Source: Anaerolineales bacterium (GTDB lineage: Bacteria; Chloroflexota; Anaerolineae; JAAEKA01). From it: a DNA stretch of 64,000 bases. Shown here one piece after another: positions 16,674 through 25,403 of the stretch. A program made the position numbers and the translations under genes. Below the pieces are notes generated by a model. That model was not told the origin of the DNA, did not search any database, and worked only from the letters and a program-made list of their open reading frames with translations. Within the stretch, counting starts at the first letter, position 1, and every line of letters starts with the position of its first letter. Location of the stretch: NCBI GenBank assembly GCA_020634615.1, contig JACKBI010000007.1, forward strand, positions 248,001-312,000. The letters run 5' to 3'.

Positions 16674-18176
16674 ATGACAGTAGTACTGCAAGCAAGCCAC
16701 CTGATGAAGCAGTATCCTGGCGTCAAGGCGCTGGATGACGTGGATTTCAGTCTGAATTCCGGTGAGGTACGTGCTTTGCTGGGCAAGAATGGGGCGGGCA
16801 AGTCGACACTGGTCAAGATTCTGAGCGGCGCGGTGACACCGGACCAGGGCAGCATCGCGGTCGATGGCCGGGAAGTGACCATCAAATCGCCGCAAGACTC
16901 GTTTGCGCAGGGCATCAGTACGGTCTATCAGGAAATGAGCCTGGTGCCGGGCCTTACGGTGGCCGAGAACATTCTGTTGGGGCGCTGGCCGTTGAGCAAG
17001 CGTTTCGGCGTTTCCTTCATCGCCAGAAAAGAGATCGTGCAGCAGGCAGCCGAGGCGCTCAGCCAACTGGAGGTCGATATCGATCTGAACCAGCTGGCAT
17101 CGCGGCTGAACGTGGCCCAGCAGCAGTTGGTTGAAATTGCCAAAGCCATATCCTTCGACCCGCGGGTAATGATTCTCGACGAACCATCCAGCGCTCTGCC
17201 GTCGGAAGAGGTGGATACGTTGCATCGGGTGGTCCGCCGGCTGGCCGAGCAGGGAAGGGCGATCATCTACGTCACCCACCGGCTGCAGGAGATCCCCAAA
17301 GTCGCAGACAGTGTCACAGTTCTGCGTGATGGTCGGACCATCGGCACGATCCCGGTGCAGGAGGCCACGCCCGAGCGCATCACCCAGATGATGATCGGCA
17401 GTGACTGGAAACGGACCGAGTGGCAGCGGGATGCAGAGCTGGGACCGGTCAGGCTGTCGGTTCGCAACCTGAACAGCAAGGGGTTGCTGCGCGATGTCTC
17501 GCTGGAGTTGCGGGGCGGCGAGGTGCTGGGGCTGGCCGGGCTGCTTGGTTCAGGCCGCACGGAATTGCTGCGGGCCATCTTTGGCCTCGATCCCATCGAC
17601 AGCGGCGAGATTCTGGTCGATGGCACGCCACAGTTGAAGCCGAACCCGATCAGCATGAAAGCCACCGGCATCGGGTTGACCCCGGAGGACAGGAAGAAAC
17701 AGGGGCTGGTGCTGGTGTTTCCCGTGGAAGACAACCTGACGCTTGCCAGCCTGCATCGCGTCAGTTCGATGGGTGTGCTCAATCCGGGCAAGGAAAAAGT
17801 GCTGGCCGAGACAATGGTTGATAACCTGGCTATCAAGACAGCCAGGCTGGACGTCAAAACCAGAACATTGAGCGGTGGCAATCAGCAGAAAGTTGTCATT
17901 GGCAACTGGCTGAATACGCTGCCGCAGGTGCTGATGATGGACGAGCCGACGCGCGGCATCGACATCCAGGCCAAAGAACAGATATTTGCACTCGTTCGCG
18001 ACCTGGCCCGTCAGGGACTGGCCGTACTCTTTGTGTCATCGGAGATCGAAGAGGTGCTCGATGTGGCGGATCGCATTCTGGTCATGAACCAGGGGCGGAT
18101 CACCCACAGCCGGCAACACGATGAAGTCGACCTCGAACAGCTGATGGCTCTGGTAATGGAGGAATACACCGAATGA
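16674..18176 (+). CDS. Sugar ABC transporter ATP-binding protein (RbsA/XylG-type, two ATPase domains)
   Basis: 500 residues after choosing the ATG at 16674, which matches the family's usual length. A longer frame from 16596 would add an unrelated tail. Domain 1 has Walker A GKNGAGKST, the signature region LNVAQQQLVEIAKA and Walker B VMILDEPSSAL. Domain 2 has the degenerate Walker A GLLGSGRTE, signature LSGGNQQKVVIGNWL and Walker B VLMMDEPTRGID. It energises import of the monosaccharide captured by the duplicated lipoprotein. Its stop overlaps the permease start by 4 bp (ATGA), so the two are coupled. Confidence 0.95.
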   Translation: MTVVLQASHLMKQYPGVKALDDVDFSLNSGEVRALLGKNGAGKSTLVKILSGAVTPDQGSIAVDGREVTIKSPQDSFAQGISTVYQEMSLVPGLTVAENILLGRWPLSKRFGVSFIARKEIVQQAAEALSQLEVDIDLNQLASRLNVAQQQLVEIAKAISFDPRVMILDEPSSALPSEEVDTLHRVVRRLAEQGRAIIYVTHRLQEIPKVADSVTVLRDGRTIGTIPVQEATPERITQMMIGSDWKRTEWQRDAELGPVRLSVRNLNSKGLLRDVSLELRGGEVLGLAGLLGSGRTELLRAIFGLDPIDSGEILVDGTPQLKPNPISMKATGIGLTPEDRKKQGLVLVFPVEDNLTLASLHRVSSMGVLNPGKEKVLAETMVDNLAIKTARLDVKTRTLSGGNQQKVVIGNWLNTLPQVLMMDEPTRGIDIQAKEQIFALVRDLARQGLAVLFVSSEIEEVLDVADRILVMNQGRITHSRQHDEVDLEQLMALVMEEYTE

Positions 18177-19147
18177 CAAGCGCAGTTCAAAGCAGTTCAC
18201 CTACCCTCAGGGACAGGACCAGCGACTTGCTGGCGCGCTCCGGCCTGCTGATTGCTCTGTTGCTGCTGTTTCTGGCCCTGGCGTTGTTTGCGCCGAACTT
18301 TCTCACCTCGCGCAACCTGCTGAATGTGCTGCGTGCGGTGGCCTTCAACGGCATCATCGCCTGCGGCATGACATTCATGATCATCGCCGGCGACATCGAT
18401 GTCAGCGTCGGTTCGGCAGTTGCCTGGGCATCAGCCTTGCTGGGCGTGCTGGCCATTCAGCACGGCTGGCCGCTGGGGCTGGCAGTGATCTTTGTGCTGG
18501 TGCAGGGCGCGCTGATCCACGCCGGAGCCGGCTACATTCGTGTTCGCTGGGCCGTGCCTGCCTTTGTGGTGACGCTGGCGCTGTTCATGGCGCTGCGCGG
18601 CGCGGCCCGCCTGATCACCAATGCGTTTCCCATCACGCCGTTCCCCGACTCGTTCAATTTCTGGGGCGGCGGGTACATCTTTGGCATCATTCCCGTCCCG
18701 GTTGTGATCATGCTGGCGGTCTTCGTGCTGTTTCATTTCATCAGCGTGCGCACGGTCTATGGCCGCTCGGTCTATGCGGTCGGCGGCAATGAAGAGTCGG
18801 CGCGGTTGTCGGGCATCAGCGTCTGGCGGACGCGTATCACGACCTTTGCGCTGCTGGGCTTCCTGTCGGCATTCAGTGGCATCATCCTGTCCTCCAGAAT
18901 CATGTCCGGCTCGTCCAACATTGCGGTCGGTCTTGAGTTTGACGTGATCGCGGCCGTAATCATCGGTGGCACCAGCCTGGCGGGCGGCGAGGGCACGATC
19001 TTCGGCACCTTCCTGGGGGTGCTGTTCATCGGCCTGCTCAGCAACGGCATGGTGTTGATGGGGATCAACCCATTTGCCCAGGAAGTGATCCGCGGGCTGA
19101 TCATCCTGGTGGCGGTGTTGATCAGCGTGGCGCGCACCAGGAAATAG
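18173..19147 (+). CDS. Sugar ABC transporter permease (RbsC-type)
   Basis: 324 residues, very hydrophobic, with about eight to ten membrane segments. Typical family features are NLLNVLRAVAFNGIIACGMTF with the following GDIDVSVGSAVAWASALLGV, and GRSVYAVGGNEESARLSGI, the cytoplasmic loop contacting the ATPase. It is the last gene of the operon. Only one permease gene is present, so a homodimer is expected. The next gene is convergent. Confidence 0.95.
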   Translation: MTSAVQSSSPTLRDRTSDLLARSGLLIALLLLFLALALFAPNFLTSRNLLNVLRAVAFNGIIACGMTFMIIAGDIDVSVGSAVAWASALLGVLAIQHGWPLGLAVIFVLVQGALIHAGAGYIRVRWAVPAFVVTLALFMALRGAARLITNAFPITPFPDSFNFWGGGYIFGIIPVPVVIMLAVFVLFHFISVRTVYGRSVYAVGGNEESARLSGISVWRTRITTFALLGFLSAFSGIILSSRIMSGSSNIAVGLEFDVIAAVIIGGTSLAGGEGTIFGTFLGVLFIGLLSNGMVLMGINPFAQEVIRGLIILVAVLISVARTRK

Positions 19148-19227
19148 CAAGACCCACAGAGATTGACCGTGCCCGGCTTGAAAACAGAAGCGCCTGGAGC
19201 TATTGCGCCGCAGCGCTGCTTGCTCGC

Positions 19228-20697
19228 TTAATACATCTGCAGCGGCAAGGCGCCTTGTTCGTCGAGCAACAGTCCCCAGGTTTCGTCTGCTCCGATGGTG
19301 ATCTGGTCGGTGACGCTGCTGCCGTCCACGGTCGTCGTTACGTCGTATGTGCCGGGATCGAGGTCGAGTGTAGGTGCATCATCGGGCGAGTCCATGCCCG
19401 CGCCGGGAGCGATCTCAATCGTCTGGCCGTCGATAGCCACGGTCATGTCGCTATCAGTGAAGTTGACGAAGTAAAGTCGCGACTGGCCGGCCGCCGGCAG
19501 AATGCCGGCAGCTTCAGCACCGGCAGGATCTCGCTTGCTCATGACGACGGTGGTTTCATCGCCTGCCTGCAAGGTTACCACCAACTCGCCGTCAGGCCCG
19601 CTGAACTGCAACGTTGCGTCGGTGTCGGTTCCCTCGGAGTCGTCCAGCGTCCAGCCGCGGCTGGCAAGCTCGATCTGGAAGAACTCCAGCAGGGCGCCCA
19701 TGCTCGATGGCGACGTGAGGTTCACAGTTGTCAGGAATTCGCCGCCTTCGTAGCTGTAGCCGGTGTGATCGTCGGGCAAGGGAAGCCCTTCCTCTTCTTC
19801 GACACCCAACTCGCCAGTCTCGTTGGTCGATCCCAGAGCATTGTTGGTGAACTCGATTTCCACCTCGGTGCCGTCAAACCCTTCGAATGCGAAGAAGCTG
19901 ATGGTGACGTCGCCGTTGCTGAAGCTGCATGACACCGATGTGTATTCTGCAACGTCATCCAGACAACTGGTGTTCAGGCCCATCTCTTCATAGGTTGGAC
20001 GGTAAAATTCTGCCACTTCGGTCAGCGTGAGCTGGGTGGTAAAACTCAATGTTTCGCCCGAGATGTTGACGTCCGTCGCGTCAGGTGGTGTCGGCCAATC
20101 GGCAATTGTTGCGCCGGAGCTTTCGCCGGTGGCGTCTCCTCCAGAACTGTCAGCGACGGTTATGCCAGTTAACGATGGCGCTCCCCTGAGATCGACTGTC
20201 GCCTGGCTGGTGCTGTCTGAGCTGATGAGCGTCAGCGAGATGTTTTCGCCGTCTCGTTCGAACTCGGCATAGGAAAATGTATCACTTTCCAGCGAGAGGT
20301 CGGTCTGCTCTTCCCACCCGTCGTTTGGCAGAGCATCACGATAGAACGACATCAAAGTCGCGACATCGGAAGGACTGGTGAACGTGATCTCTTCGAATTC
20401 ATAGGCCGTGTCCTCTGCGTCATCCGGCAGGGGAACGTCGGGCAGAGTCGAAGTTTCGCCCATATCGGTGACCGGCGTGTCTGTCGGGACAGGCGTTGCG
20501 GTCGGAGGTACGGGTGTCGCGGTGGCCGGCACCGGTGTGGATGTCGCTGGAACGATCTCCGTGGCCGTCGGCTGCGGCGCGCTGGTCTCGGTAGGGGCCG
20601 CCGTGGGTTCGCTCTTGCCGCCACAGGCGGTCAGCGCTCCCAGCAGAAAGATCGATGATGCCGCCAATGCAAACCATTTTGAACTTGTGGGACGCAT
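19228..20697 (-). CDS. Lipoprotein with three repeats of an uncharacterised ~80-residue domain
   Basis: 489 residues. Lipoprotein signal with lipobox LTAC (Cys25), then a Thr/Pro spacer rich in ATPVPxTATPVP to about residue 80. Three similar units follow, near 88-165, 200-290 and 305-385. Each has a helix with an FY or FF pair (MSFYRDALPNDGW, AEFYRPTYEEMG, LEFFQIELASRGW) between beta-strands. The tail (about 400-489) looks like a beta-sandwich that includes IEIAPGAG. AAGGAG sits just upstream of the start. The gene is convergent with the sugar operon and transcribed away from tRNA-Gln. Surface-anchored, function unknown. Confidence 0.8.
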   Translation of the reverse strand: MRPTSSKWFALAASSIFLLGALTACGGKSEPTAAPTETSAPQPTATEIVPATSTPVPATATPVPPTATPVPTDTPVTDMGETSTLPDVPLPDDAEDTAYEFEEITFTSPSDVATLMSFYRDALPNDGWEEQTDLSLESDTFSYAEFERDGENISLTLISSDSTSQATVDLRGAPSLTGITVADSSGGDATGESSGATIADWPTPPDATDVNISGETLSFTTQLTLTEVAEFYRPTYEEMGLNTSCLDDVAEYTSVSCSFSNGDVTISFFAFEGFDGTEVEIEFTNNALGSTNETGELGVEEEEGLPLPDDHTGYSYEGGEFLTTVNLTSPSSMGALLEFFQIELASRGWTLDDSEGTDTDATLQFSGPDGELVVTLQAGDETTVVMSKRDPAGAEAAGILPAAGQSRLYFVNFTDSDMTVAIDGQTIEIAPGAGMDSPDDAPTLDLDPGTYDVTTTVDGSSVTDQITIGADETWGLLLDEQGALPLQMY

Positions 20698-20857
20698 CGT
20701 GTACTCCTTGGAAAGAAAAAAGGACCGAGCTGATGGTCAGCATCGCGGCCCAATAGGATATATGATTGGTCAAAAGGAGGATTGTTCAATAGCCGCGCAA
20801 TCCTAACATGACATTGAACGGATGTCAAGCGTTTTTTTGTGCGGCGATTCGCAGCAA

Positions 20858-20885
20858 ACAAAAAACCGGCGATAGTTCGCCGGTT
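20858..20885 (-). terminator. Intrinsic terminator of tRNA-Gln
   Basis: On the minus strand, AACCGGCGA pairs with TCGCCGGTT across a 4-nt loop and is followed by a run of T. It lies 9 bp beyond the tRNA 3' end. The spacing and tail are classic. Confidence 0.8.
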
Positions 20886-20893
20886 CCTCGATT

Positions 20894-20968
20894 TGGCTGG
20901 GGAGCAGGGACTCGAACCCCAACTTACTGATCCAGAGTCAGCTGTCCTGCCTATTAGACGACTCCCCA
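20894..20968 (-). tRNA. tRNA-Gln (CTG anticodon)
   Basis: The minus strand folds as a cloverleaf. The acceptor TGGGGAG pairs with CTCCCCA, followed by G73 and an encoded CCA end. The T-arm is GGGGTTCGAGTCCC. The anticodon stem GCTGA/TCAGT encloses loop CTCTGGA, giving anticodon CTG. The U1-A72 first pair is typical of bacterial tRNA-Gln. It has its own promoter and terminator. Confidence 0.9.
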
Positions 20969-20978
20969 GTGCCCAGCT

Positions 20979-21007
20979 ATTTTACACGGCTTGGGCCTGC
21001 GCGCCAA
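20979..21007 (-). promoter_or_regulatory. Promoter of tRNA-Gln
   Basis: On the minus strand, TTGGCG (21007-21002), a 17-bp spacer and TAAAAT (20984-20979) lie about 10 bp before the tRNA 5' end. Confidence 0.5.
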
Positions 21008-21077
21008 ATTTTCGCAGTTCCTGCTGGATTGGACACGTTCCGGACGGGCTAGCCCCTACTGCGACAACATGTCGGAA

Positions 21078-21106
21078 TTGACGAAGTGGGCAGTCCGTGT
21101 TATAAA
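21078..21106 (+). promoter_or_regulatory. Promoter of the secreted three-repeat protein
   Basis: TTGACG (21078-21083), a 17-bp spacer and TATAAA (21101-21106) are near consensus. The predicted start leaves a leader of about 110 nt before the ATG at 21226. In it, ACGGTCT (21125-21131) can pair with AGACCGT (21156-21162). Confidence 0.65.
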
Positions 21107-21225
21107 GTAATGTATTGTCGAAGCACGGTCTGTCGATCGTTTTCCAGTGGTCGGGAGACCGTCTTCGCGATAAGCACGTAATAAAGCGGAAGCTATTCGG
21201 ACCACACACAAGGAGGCAATATCAA

Positions 21226-22434
21226 ATGTTCCGCACAAAATTGTTTCGGATGGTACTCGTAGTGACCATCCTGGCTGCGCTCTTGGCCGTGCCTATGGCT
21301 GCAGGCGCGCAGATGGAAAACGGGCTGACGGTCGCGGAAGGGGCAGTCCTGAGCGGCACGGCCGACATCACCGGCTACGCGGCAGGTGACAACTTCAAGC
21401 GATGGGACCTGCACCTGTTCCCCGGCGGCGACGACAGCGCCAAGACGTGGGTCGCCAGCGGCACGGATCAGGGTGATATCAGCGTATCTCTGGATACGAC
21501 TCAGTATGCTGACGGCGACTACACCTTGAGCTTGCGGGTAGTGGACGCAACCACCGGTAACTACACCGAGTACCTGGTGCCCGTCACTTTCGCTAATGAA
21601 GGCGCCGCCGCCGAGACCGCTCCTGCCGAAGCAGCAGTGGATGCTTCGACTGCGATGACTGACACCGTTGCCATGACTGACACCGTCGAAGCCGCTGCCG
21701 CTCCTGTTGCAGAGACTGCTGCGTCGGTCAACGGCTTTGCGGATGATAGCATTGCGGCCAGCGGCATGGTCACCGTGACCGGTTATGCCGATACTGCCGG
21801 TTTCGTCAAGTGGCAGTTGGACGTGTTGCCCGCCGGCGTTGCTGACGATGCAATCTTCCTGGCCACCGGTGACGAGGCTGGCGCGTTCAGCTATGAGCTG
21901 GACAGCACCCTCTATCCTGACGGCGATCATCAGCTTCGGCTGCGTGTTGTCAACAACACCGGCAACTACGACGAGTACTTCGCTGATGTGACCATCAACA
22001 ACAGTGGCGCAGCTGCGGCTGAGACGGTTGCGGTCGAGGCCAGCGCGCCTGTGACCGAGACCGCCACCACTACCGCCACAGTTGAGGCGCCTGCCGCCGC
22101 CGCACCGGCTGCAGCAGAGACAGCCATGACCAACGGCCTCAACGTTGAAGAAGGCGCAGTTGTCAGTGGTACTGTGGACCTCACCGGTTACGCTGCTGCA
22201 CCGAACTTCGCGAAGTGGGACCTCTTCGTCCTGCCTGGCGGAGACGACAGCGCCAAGATCTGGCTGGACAGCGGCACGGATCAGGGTGAGTTCACCGTTA
22301 CGGTTGACACCACCCAGTTCCCTGACGGTGACCACGTCCTCAGCCTGCGGGTAGTAGATGCCACCACCGGCAACTACTCCGAGTATCTGGTGCCCTTCAC
22401 CATCGCCAATACCGAAGCTGCACCGGCCGCCTAA
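21226..22434 (+). CDS. Secreted protein with three Ig-like repeats joined by Ala/Thr linkers
   Basis: About 402 residues. The N-terminus is a Sec signal ending near AAGAQ. Three copies of a roughly 95-residue beta-domain follow (near 32-130, 170-265 and 300-395). Each opens like NGLTVAEGAVLSGTADITGY, has a KWDLxxLPGG segment and closes like DGDYTLSLRVVDATTGNY. Copies 1 and 3 are very close to each other and copy 2 is divergent. Linkers are rich in Ala, Thr and Glu. AGGAGG at 21211-21216 sets the start. It has its own promoter and terminator, so it is monocistronic. The repeats resemble Big/Ig-type modules of surface proteins. Function unknown. Confidence 0.85.
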   Translation: MFRTKLFRMVLVVTILAALLAVPMAAGAQMENGLTVAEGAVLSGTADITGYAAGDNFKRWDLHLFPGGDDSAKTWVASGTDQGDISVSLDTTQYADGDYTLSLRVVDATTGNYTEYLVPVTFANEGAAAETAPAEAAVDASTAMTDTVAMTDTVEAAAAPVAETAASVNGFADDSIAASGMVTVTGYADTAGFVKWQLDVLPAGVADDAIFLATGDEAGAFSYELDSTLYPDGDHQLRLRVVNNTGNYDEYFADVTINNSGAAAAETVAVEASAPVTETATTTATVEAPAAAAPAAAETAMTNGLNVEEGAVVSGTVDLTGYAAAPNFAKWDLFVLPGGDDSAKIWLDSGTDQGEFTVTVDTTQFPDGDHVLSLRVVDATTGNYSEYLVPFTIANTEAAPAA

Positions 22435-22454
22435 GGCCCATCCTGAAGTAGAAT

Positions 22455-22489
22455 ATACACCCCCGGGACCGTTTGTCCTGGGGGTGTAT
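22455..22489 (+). terminator. Terminator of the secreted three-repeat gene
   Basis: ATACACCCCCGGGAC (22455-22469) pairs with 22475-22489 with one G-U, giving a 15-bp stem with a 5-nt loop, then TTGATT. It begins about 20 bp after the stop codon. Confidence 0.7.
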
Positions 22490-22609
22490 TGATTCAATCA
22501 AAGCCCGCACGATCCCGGGTGCGTTGACAATCTTGTCGGCCAGGGATAAAATGGGCATGAGGTTGGCACGGTGATCAGACGTATGGGCTAAAGGCCAATC
22601 ATACGCTTT

Positions 22610-24112
22610 ATGTATGTAGCCCGAGCAAGTCGGGTTGGAAACGAGACTATCTTGACAGATTCAACCAACTCGGCCGGCGAGAAGCCGGTCGATTCCTTTT
22701 TCGATGTCGCATTGGAGCAGTTGAGCGAACCAATGCGGGATGCGGCGGCACGCGCCGACTGGGCCGCATTAATGCCCGTGCAGGCGCGCGCCATTCCGTA
22801 CCTGCTTGCCGATCAGGACGTCATGATCCAGGCGCGCACGGGCAGCGGCAAGACGGGCGCATTCCTGCTGCCCATGGTGGAGCGACTGGACCCGAAACGC
22901 GACGTGTGCCAGGCGCTGATCATGGTGCCGACCCGCGAACTGGCGCGCCAGGTCGGGCGTGAGGCCGAGATCCTGTGTGGTCCGGCGGGGCTGCGATCCG
23001 TCGTGGTCTACGGTGGCGTCGCCTATGGCCCGCAGGTTGATGCTCTGAAGCACGGCAGTCACATCGTCGTCGGTACACCTGGCCGGGTGCTGGACCATCT
23101 GATCAAGCGGACGTTCACGCTGGACGGGCTGCGGATGCTGATCTTCGACGAGGCTGACCGGATGTTGTCGATGGGTTTCTATCCCGACATGGTGCAGGTA
23201 CAGAGTTTCTTGCCATCGCGGCGGGTGCATACCAGCATGTTCTCGGCGACCTTCCCCAGCTACGTGATGGCGACTGCCAACCGGTTCATGTCGCAGCCGC
23301 AGTTCCTGTCGCTGAGCGCTGACCACATCCACGTGACCGACACCGAGCACGTTTTCTACACCGTGCCGGGGATGGACAAGGACCGCTCGCTGGTGCGGCT
23401 GATCGAGATCGAAAACCCGGCGTCGGCCATCATCTTCTGCAACACCAAGGTCAGGGTGAGCTACGTCGCCGCCGTTTTGCAGCGTTTCGGTTACGACGCC
23501 GATGAGCTGAGCTCCGATCTGTCGCAGAAGGACCGCGAGCGGGTGCTGGAGCGGGTGCGCAAGGGCACGCTGCGCTTCCTGGTGGCGACCGATGTGGCCG
23601 CGCGCGGGTTGGACATCCCCGATCTGTCGCACGTCATCCAGTACGAGCCGCCCGATGATCTTGAGGCCTACATCCACCGCGCCGGTCGCACCGGGCGGGC
23701 CGGCGCGACTGGCGTCGCGATCTCGCTGGTCAACCCCGGCGAGCGGGCGGCGCTGAAGCGCATCTCCAAACGCTATAGCATCGAAATGGAAGAGCTAGAG
23801 CTGCCCTCCGACGAGGATGTGGCCGAGGTGGTGGGTGAGCGGGTCACGGTGCTGCTGGAAGCGCGGTTGCGAGAGCGCGACAAGCTGCAAACCGAGCGCA
23901 GCCGGCGATTTGTGGCGCTGGGCCGCAGCCTGGCTGAAAACGAGGATGAACTGCCTATCATAGCGATGTTGCTGGACGATTATTACCAGCAAATGCTCCA
24001 TTCCCCTGTGCCGCAGCCGGGCGACGAGCCGGCCAGCTACCAACCGCCACCCAGAGAGCAACCCAGCGACCGAAGTAAGCGACGCTCCGGCGGTCGTAGT
24101 CGGCGCCGCTAA
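22610..24112 (+). CDS. DEAD-box ATP-dependent RNA helicase
   Basis: 500 residues with every DEAD-box motif: ARTGSGKT (I), PTRELA (Ia), GTPGRVLDHL (Ib), DEADRML (II), SATFP (III), IIFCNTKVR (IV), ATDVAARGLDIP (V) and HRAGRTGRAG (VI). The tail from about 460 is Pro/Arg-rich and ends in a basic stretch typical of RNA-binding extensions. It probably remodels structured RNA in ribosome assembly or decay. The start is uncertain. The ATG at 22610 lacks a ribosome site, and an in-frame TTG at 22652 follows GGAAACGAG. The first conserved residues begin after both. Confidence 0.93.
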   Translation: MYVARASRVGNETILTDSTNSAGEKPVDSFFDVALEQLSEPMRDAAARADWAALMPVQARAIPYLLADQDVMIQARTGSGKTGAFLLPMVERLDPKRDVCQALIMVPTRELARQVGREAEILCGPAGLRSVVVYGGVAYGPQVDALKHGSHIVVGTPGRVLDHLIKRTFTLDGLRMLIFDEADRMLSMGFYPDMVQVQSFLPSRRVHTSMFSATFPSYVMATANRFMSQPQFLSLSADHIHVTDTEHVFYTVPGMDKDRSLVRLIEIENPASAIIFCNTKVRVSYVAAVLQRFGYDADELSSDLSQKDRERVLERVRKGTLRFLVATDVAARGLDIPDLSHVIQYEPPDDLEAYIHRAGRTGRAGATGVAISLVNPGERAALKRISKRYSIEMEELELPSDEDVAEVVGERVTVLLEARLRERDKLQTERSRRFVALGRSLAENEDELPIIAMLLDDYYQQMLHSPVPQPGDEPASYQPPPREQPSDRSKRRSGGRSRRR

Positions 24113-24133
24113 TCGAACGGGTGGAACTGTCAG

Positions 24134-24166
24134 CGAGGTCTGGGCAATGCAACCGGACCTCGTTTC
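24134..24166 (+). terminator. Possible terminator of the helicase gene
   Basis: CGAGGTC (24134-24140) pairs with GACCTCG (24156-24162) and is followed by TTTCG, 20 bp past the stop. Short stem and short tail, so support is moderate. Confidence 0.4.
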
Positions 24167-24197
24167 GCGTCGTTGGTTCAGATCGCGGGCCAGCGCG

Positions 24198-25376
24198 TTA
24201 CCGGACGATCATCGGCAGGTAGATGGCATGAACTGCAGGCGAGCTGGTCGGGGTAGCTGTTGGCGTCGGTGTCACCGTCGGCGTCTGCGTCGCTGTGGGG
24301 GTTGCTGTCGCTCCCTGGACAACTTCAAACGCGCCGATGTCGCAGTGCGCGCCCTGGGGACGGGATACGCCGCGCTGGTCGAGGTTGTTGACTGGCGCGG
24401 CCGCGCAGATGGCGTCGATGGCCGTGTCGATGGCTGCGCTGCCTGCGCCGAGCGCCATAGTCAGGGTGTGGCCACCGTTGTTCTGCAAGGGACCAAGTAC
24501 CGGGTTGGCTACGACGCCGGGGCAGGTGGCGTCGGGAAAGCTGAGGTTGCCGCCGCCATCTGTGACGGCGTTGCCTTCGCAGTTTCCGCTGCCCTGGCTG
24601 TTGGCGACGATCGTGTTTTTGAGCGTCATGCTGTTACCATTGTTGTAAATCGTGCCGCCGAGGGAAGAACTGTTCCCAGAAAGTGTGCTGTTGATGATTA
24701 CTAACACCCGGTTGTAACCGTTCCAGATAGCGCCGCCGCCGCCTTGGGCGCTGTTGTCAGCGAACGTGCTATTGCTGATGGTCACAGCGTTGAAGCTGCT
24801 GTTTGAGATGGCGCCACCGAAGCCGGGGGTGGTGTTGCCGGAGAAGGTGCTGTTGCGCACGGTTAGCGCGGTGTAATATGCGTTGTAGAGTCCACCGCCA
24901 CCGCCGTCGGCGCTGTTGCCGGTGAACATACAGTCACTGACGGTCACCGTGCCGAGGTTGGAGATGGCGCCACCGACGCTGCCCGCGCTATTGTCAGAGA
25001 AGGTACTGTCGCTGACAGTCACTGTGCCGCCATCGTTGTAGATTCCGCCGCCGTCACCGGCGTTTCCGTTTGCAATAGTCAACACATTCAGGTTGAGTGC
25101 GATACCCGGGTTCACGTAAAACACACCGACTGTATGGTTGCCGCTAATCGTGACACTTCGGCCACTCCCATCGATGGTCGCATTGGCTGCAATCGCGATA
25201 GTTGCCGCCAACGTGATTGTACCGTTGCAAGCGAACGTTACGCTGCCGCCGCCCGCCAACGCTGTTCGCAGGTGCGCTTCGTCGCATACGCTGACGACCC
25301 CGCCTGCGTGTGCAGGTGATGGCGTTGTGGTGAGCGCCAGCATGAATAGTAACGTTATCAGGTGTTTCGGGCGCAT
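24198..25376 (-). CDS. Secreted right-handed beta-helix protein with Thr/Pro linker and C-terminal YLPMIVR tail
   Basis: 392 residues. Signal peptide 1-24 (cleavage near AHA-GG). Residues about 30-340 form a parallel beta-helix of repeats like NSTFSGNT, GGAISN and SDSTFSDNSA, ending in a segment (NPVLGPLQNNGGHTLTMAL...SAAIDT, then DIGAFE) shared by Chloroflexota choice-of-anchor/polymorphic outer-surface proteins. A Thr/Pro-rich linker (about 352-380) leads to the last nine residues AIYLPMIVR. A closely similar tail ends the beta-helix protein at 46502-48898. Probably exported and surface-attached, perhaps carbohydrate-binding. Function unknown. It lies 27 bp downstream of menE on the same strand. 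Confidence 0.87.
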   Translation of the reverse strand: MRPKHLITLLFMLALTTTPSPAHAGGVVSVCDEAHLRTALAGGGSVTFACNGTITLAATIAIAANATIDGSGRSVTISGNHTVGVFYVNPGIALNLNVLTIANGNAGDGGGIYNDGGTVTVSDSTFSDNSAGSVGGAISNLGTVTVSDCMFTGNSADGGGGGLYNAYYTALTVRNSTFSGNTTPGFGGAISNSSFNAVTISNSTFADNSAQGGGGAIWNGYNRVLVIINSTLSGNSSSLGGTIYNNGNSMTLKNTIVANSQGSGNCEGNAVTDGGGNLSFPDATCPGVVANPVLGPLQNNGGHTLTMALGAGSAAIDTAIDAICAAAPVNNLDQRGVSRPQGAHCDIGAFEVVQGATATPTATQTPTVTPTPTATPTSSPAVHAIYLPMIVR

Positions 25377-25403
25377 GGCTGGTCTCTTTTCTTGTGATGA
25401 ATC

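Noticed and set aside
21193..22497. 434-codon minus-strand frame opposite the secreted repeat protein
   Set aside because: Mirror of the repeats. The plus-strand frame has a signal peptide, ribosome site, promoter and terminator.
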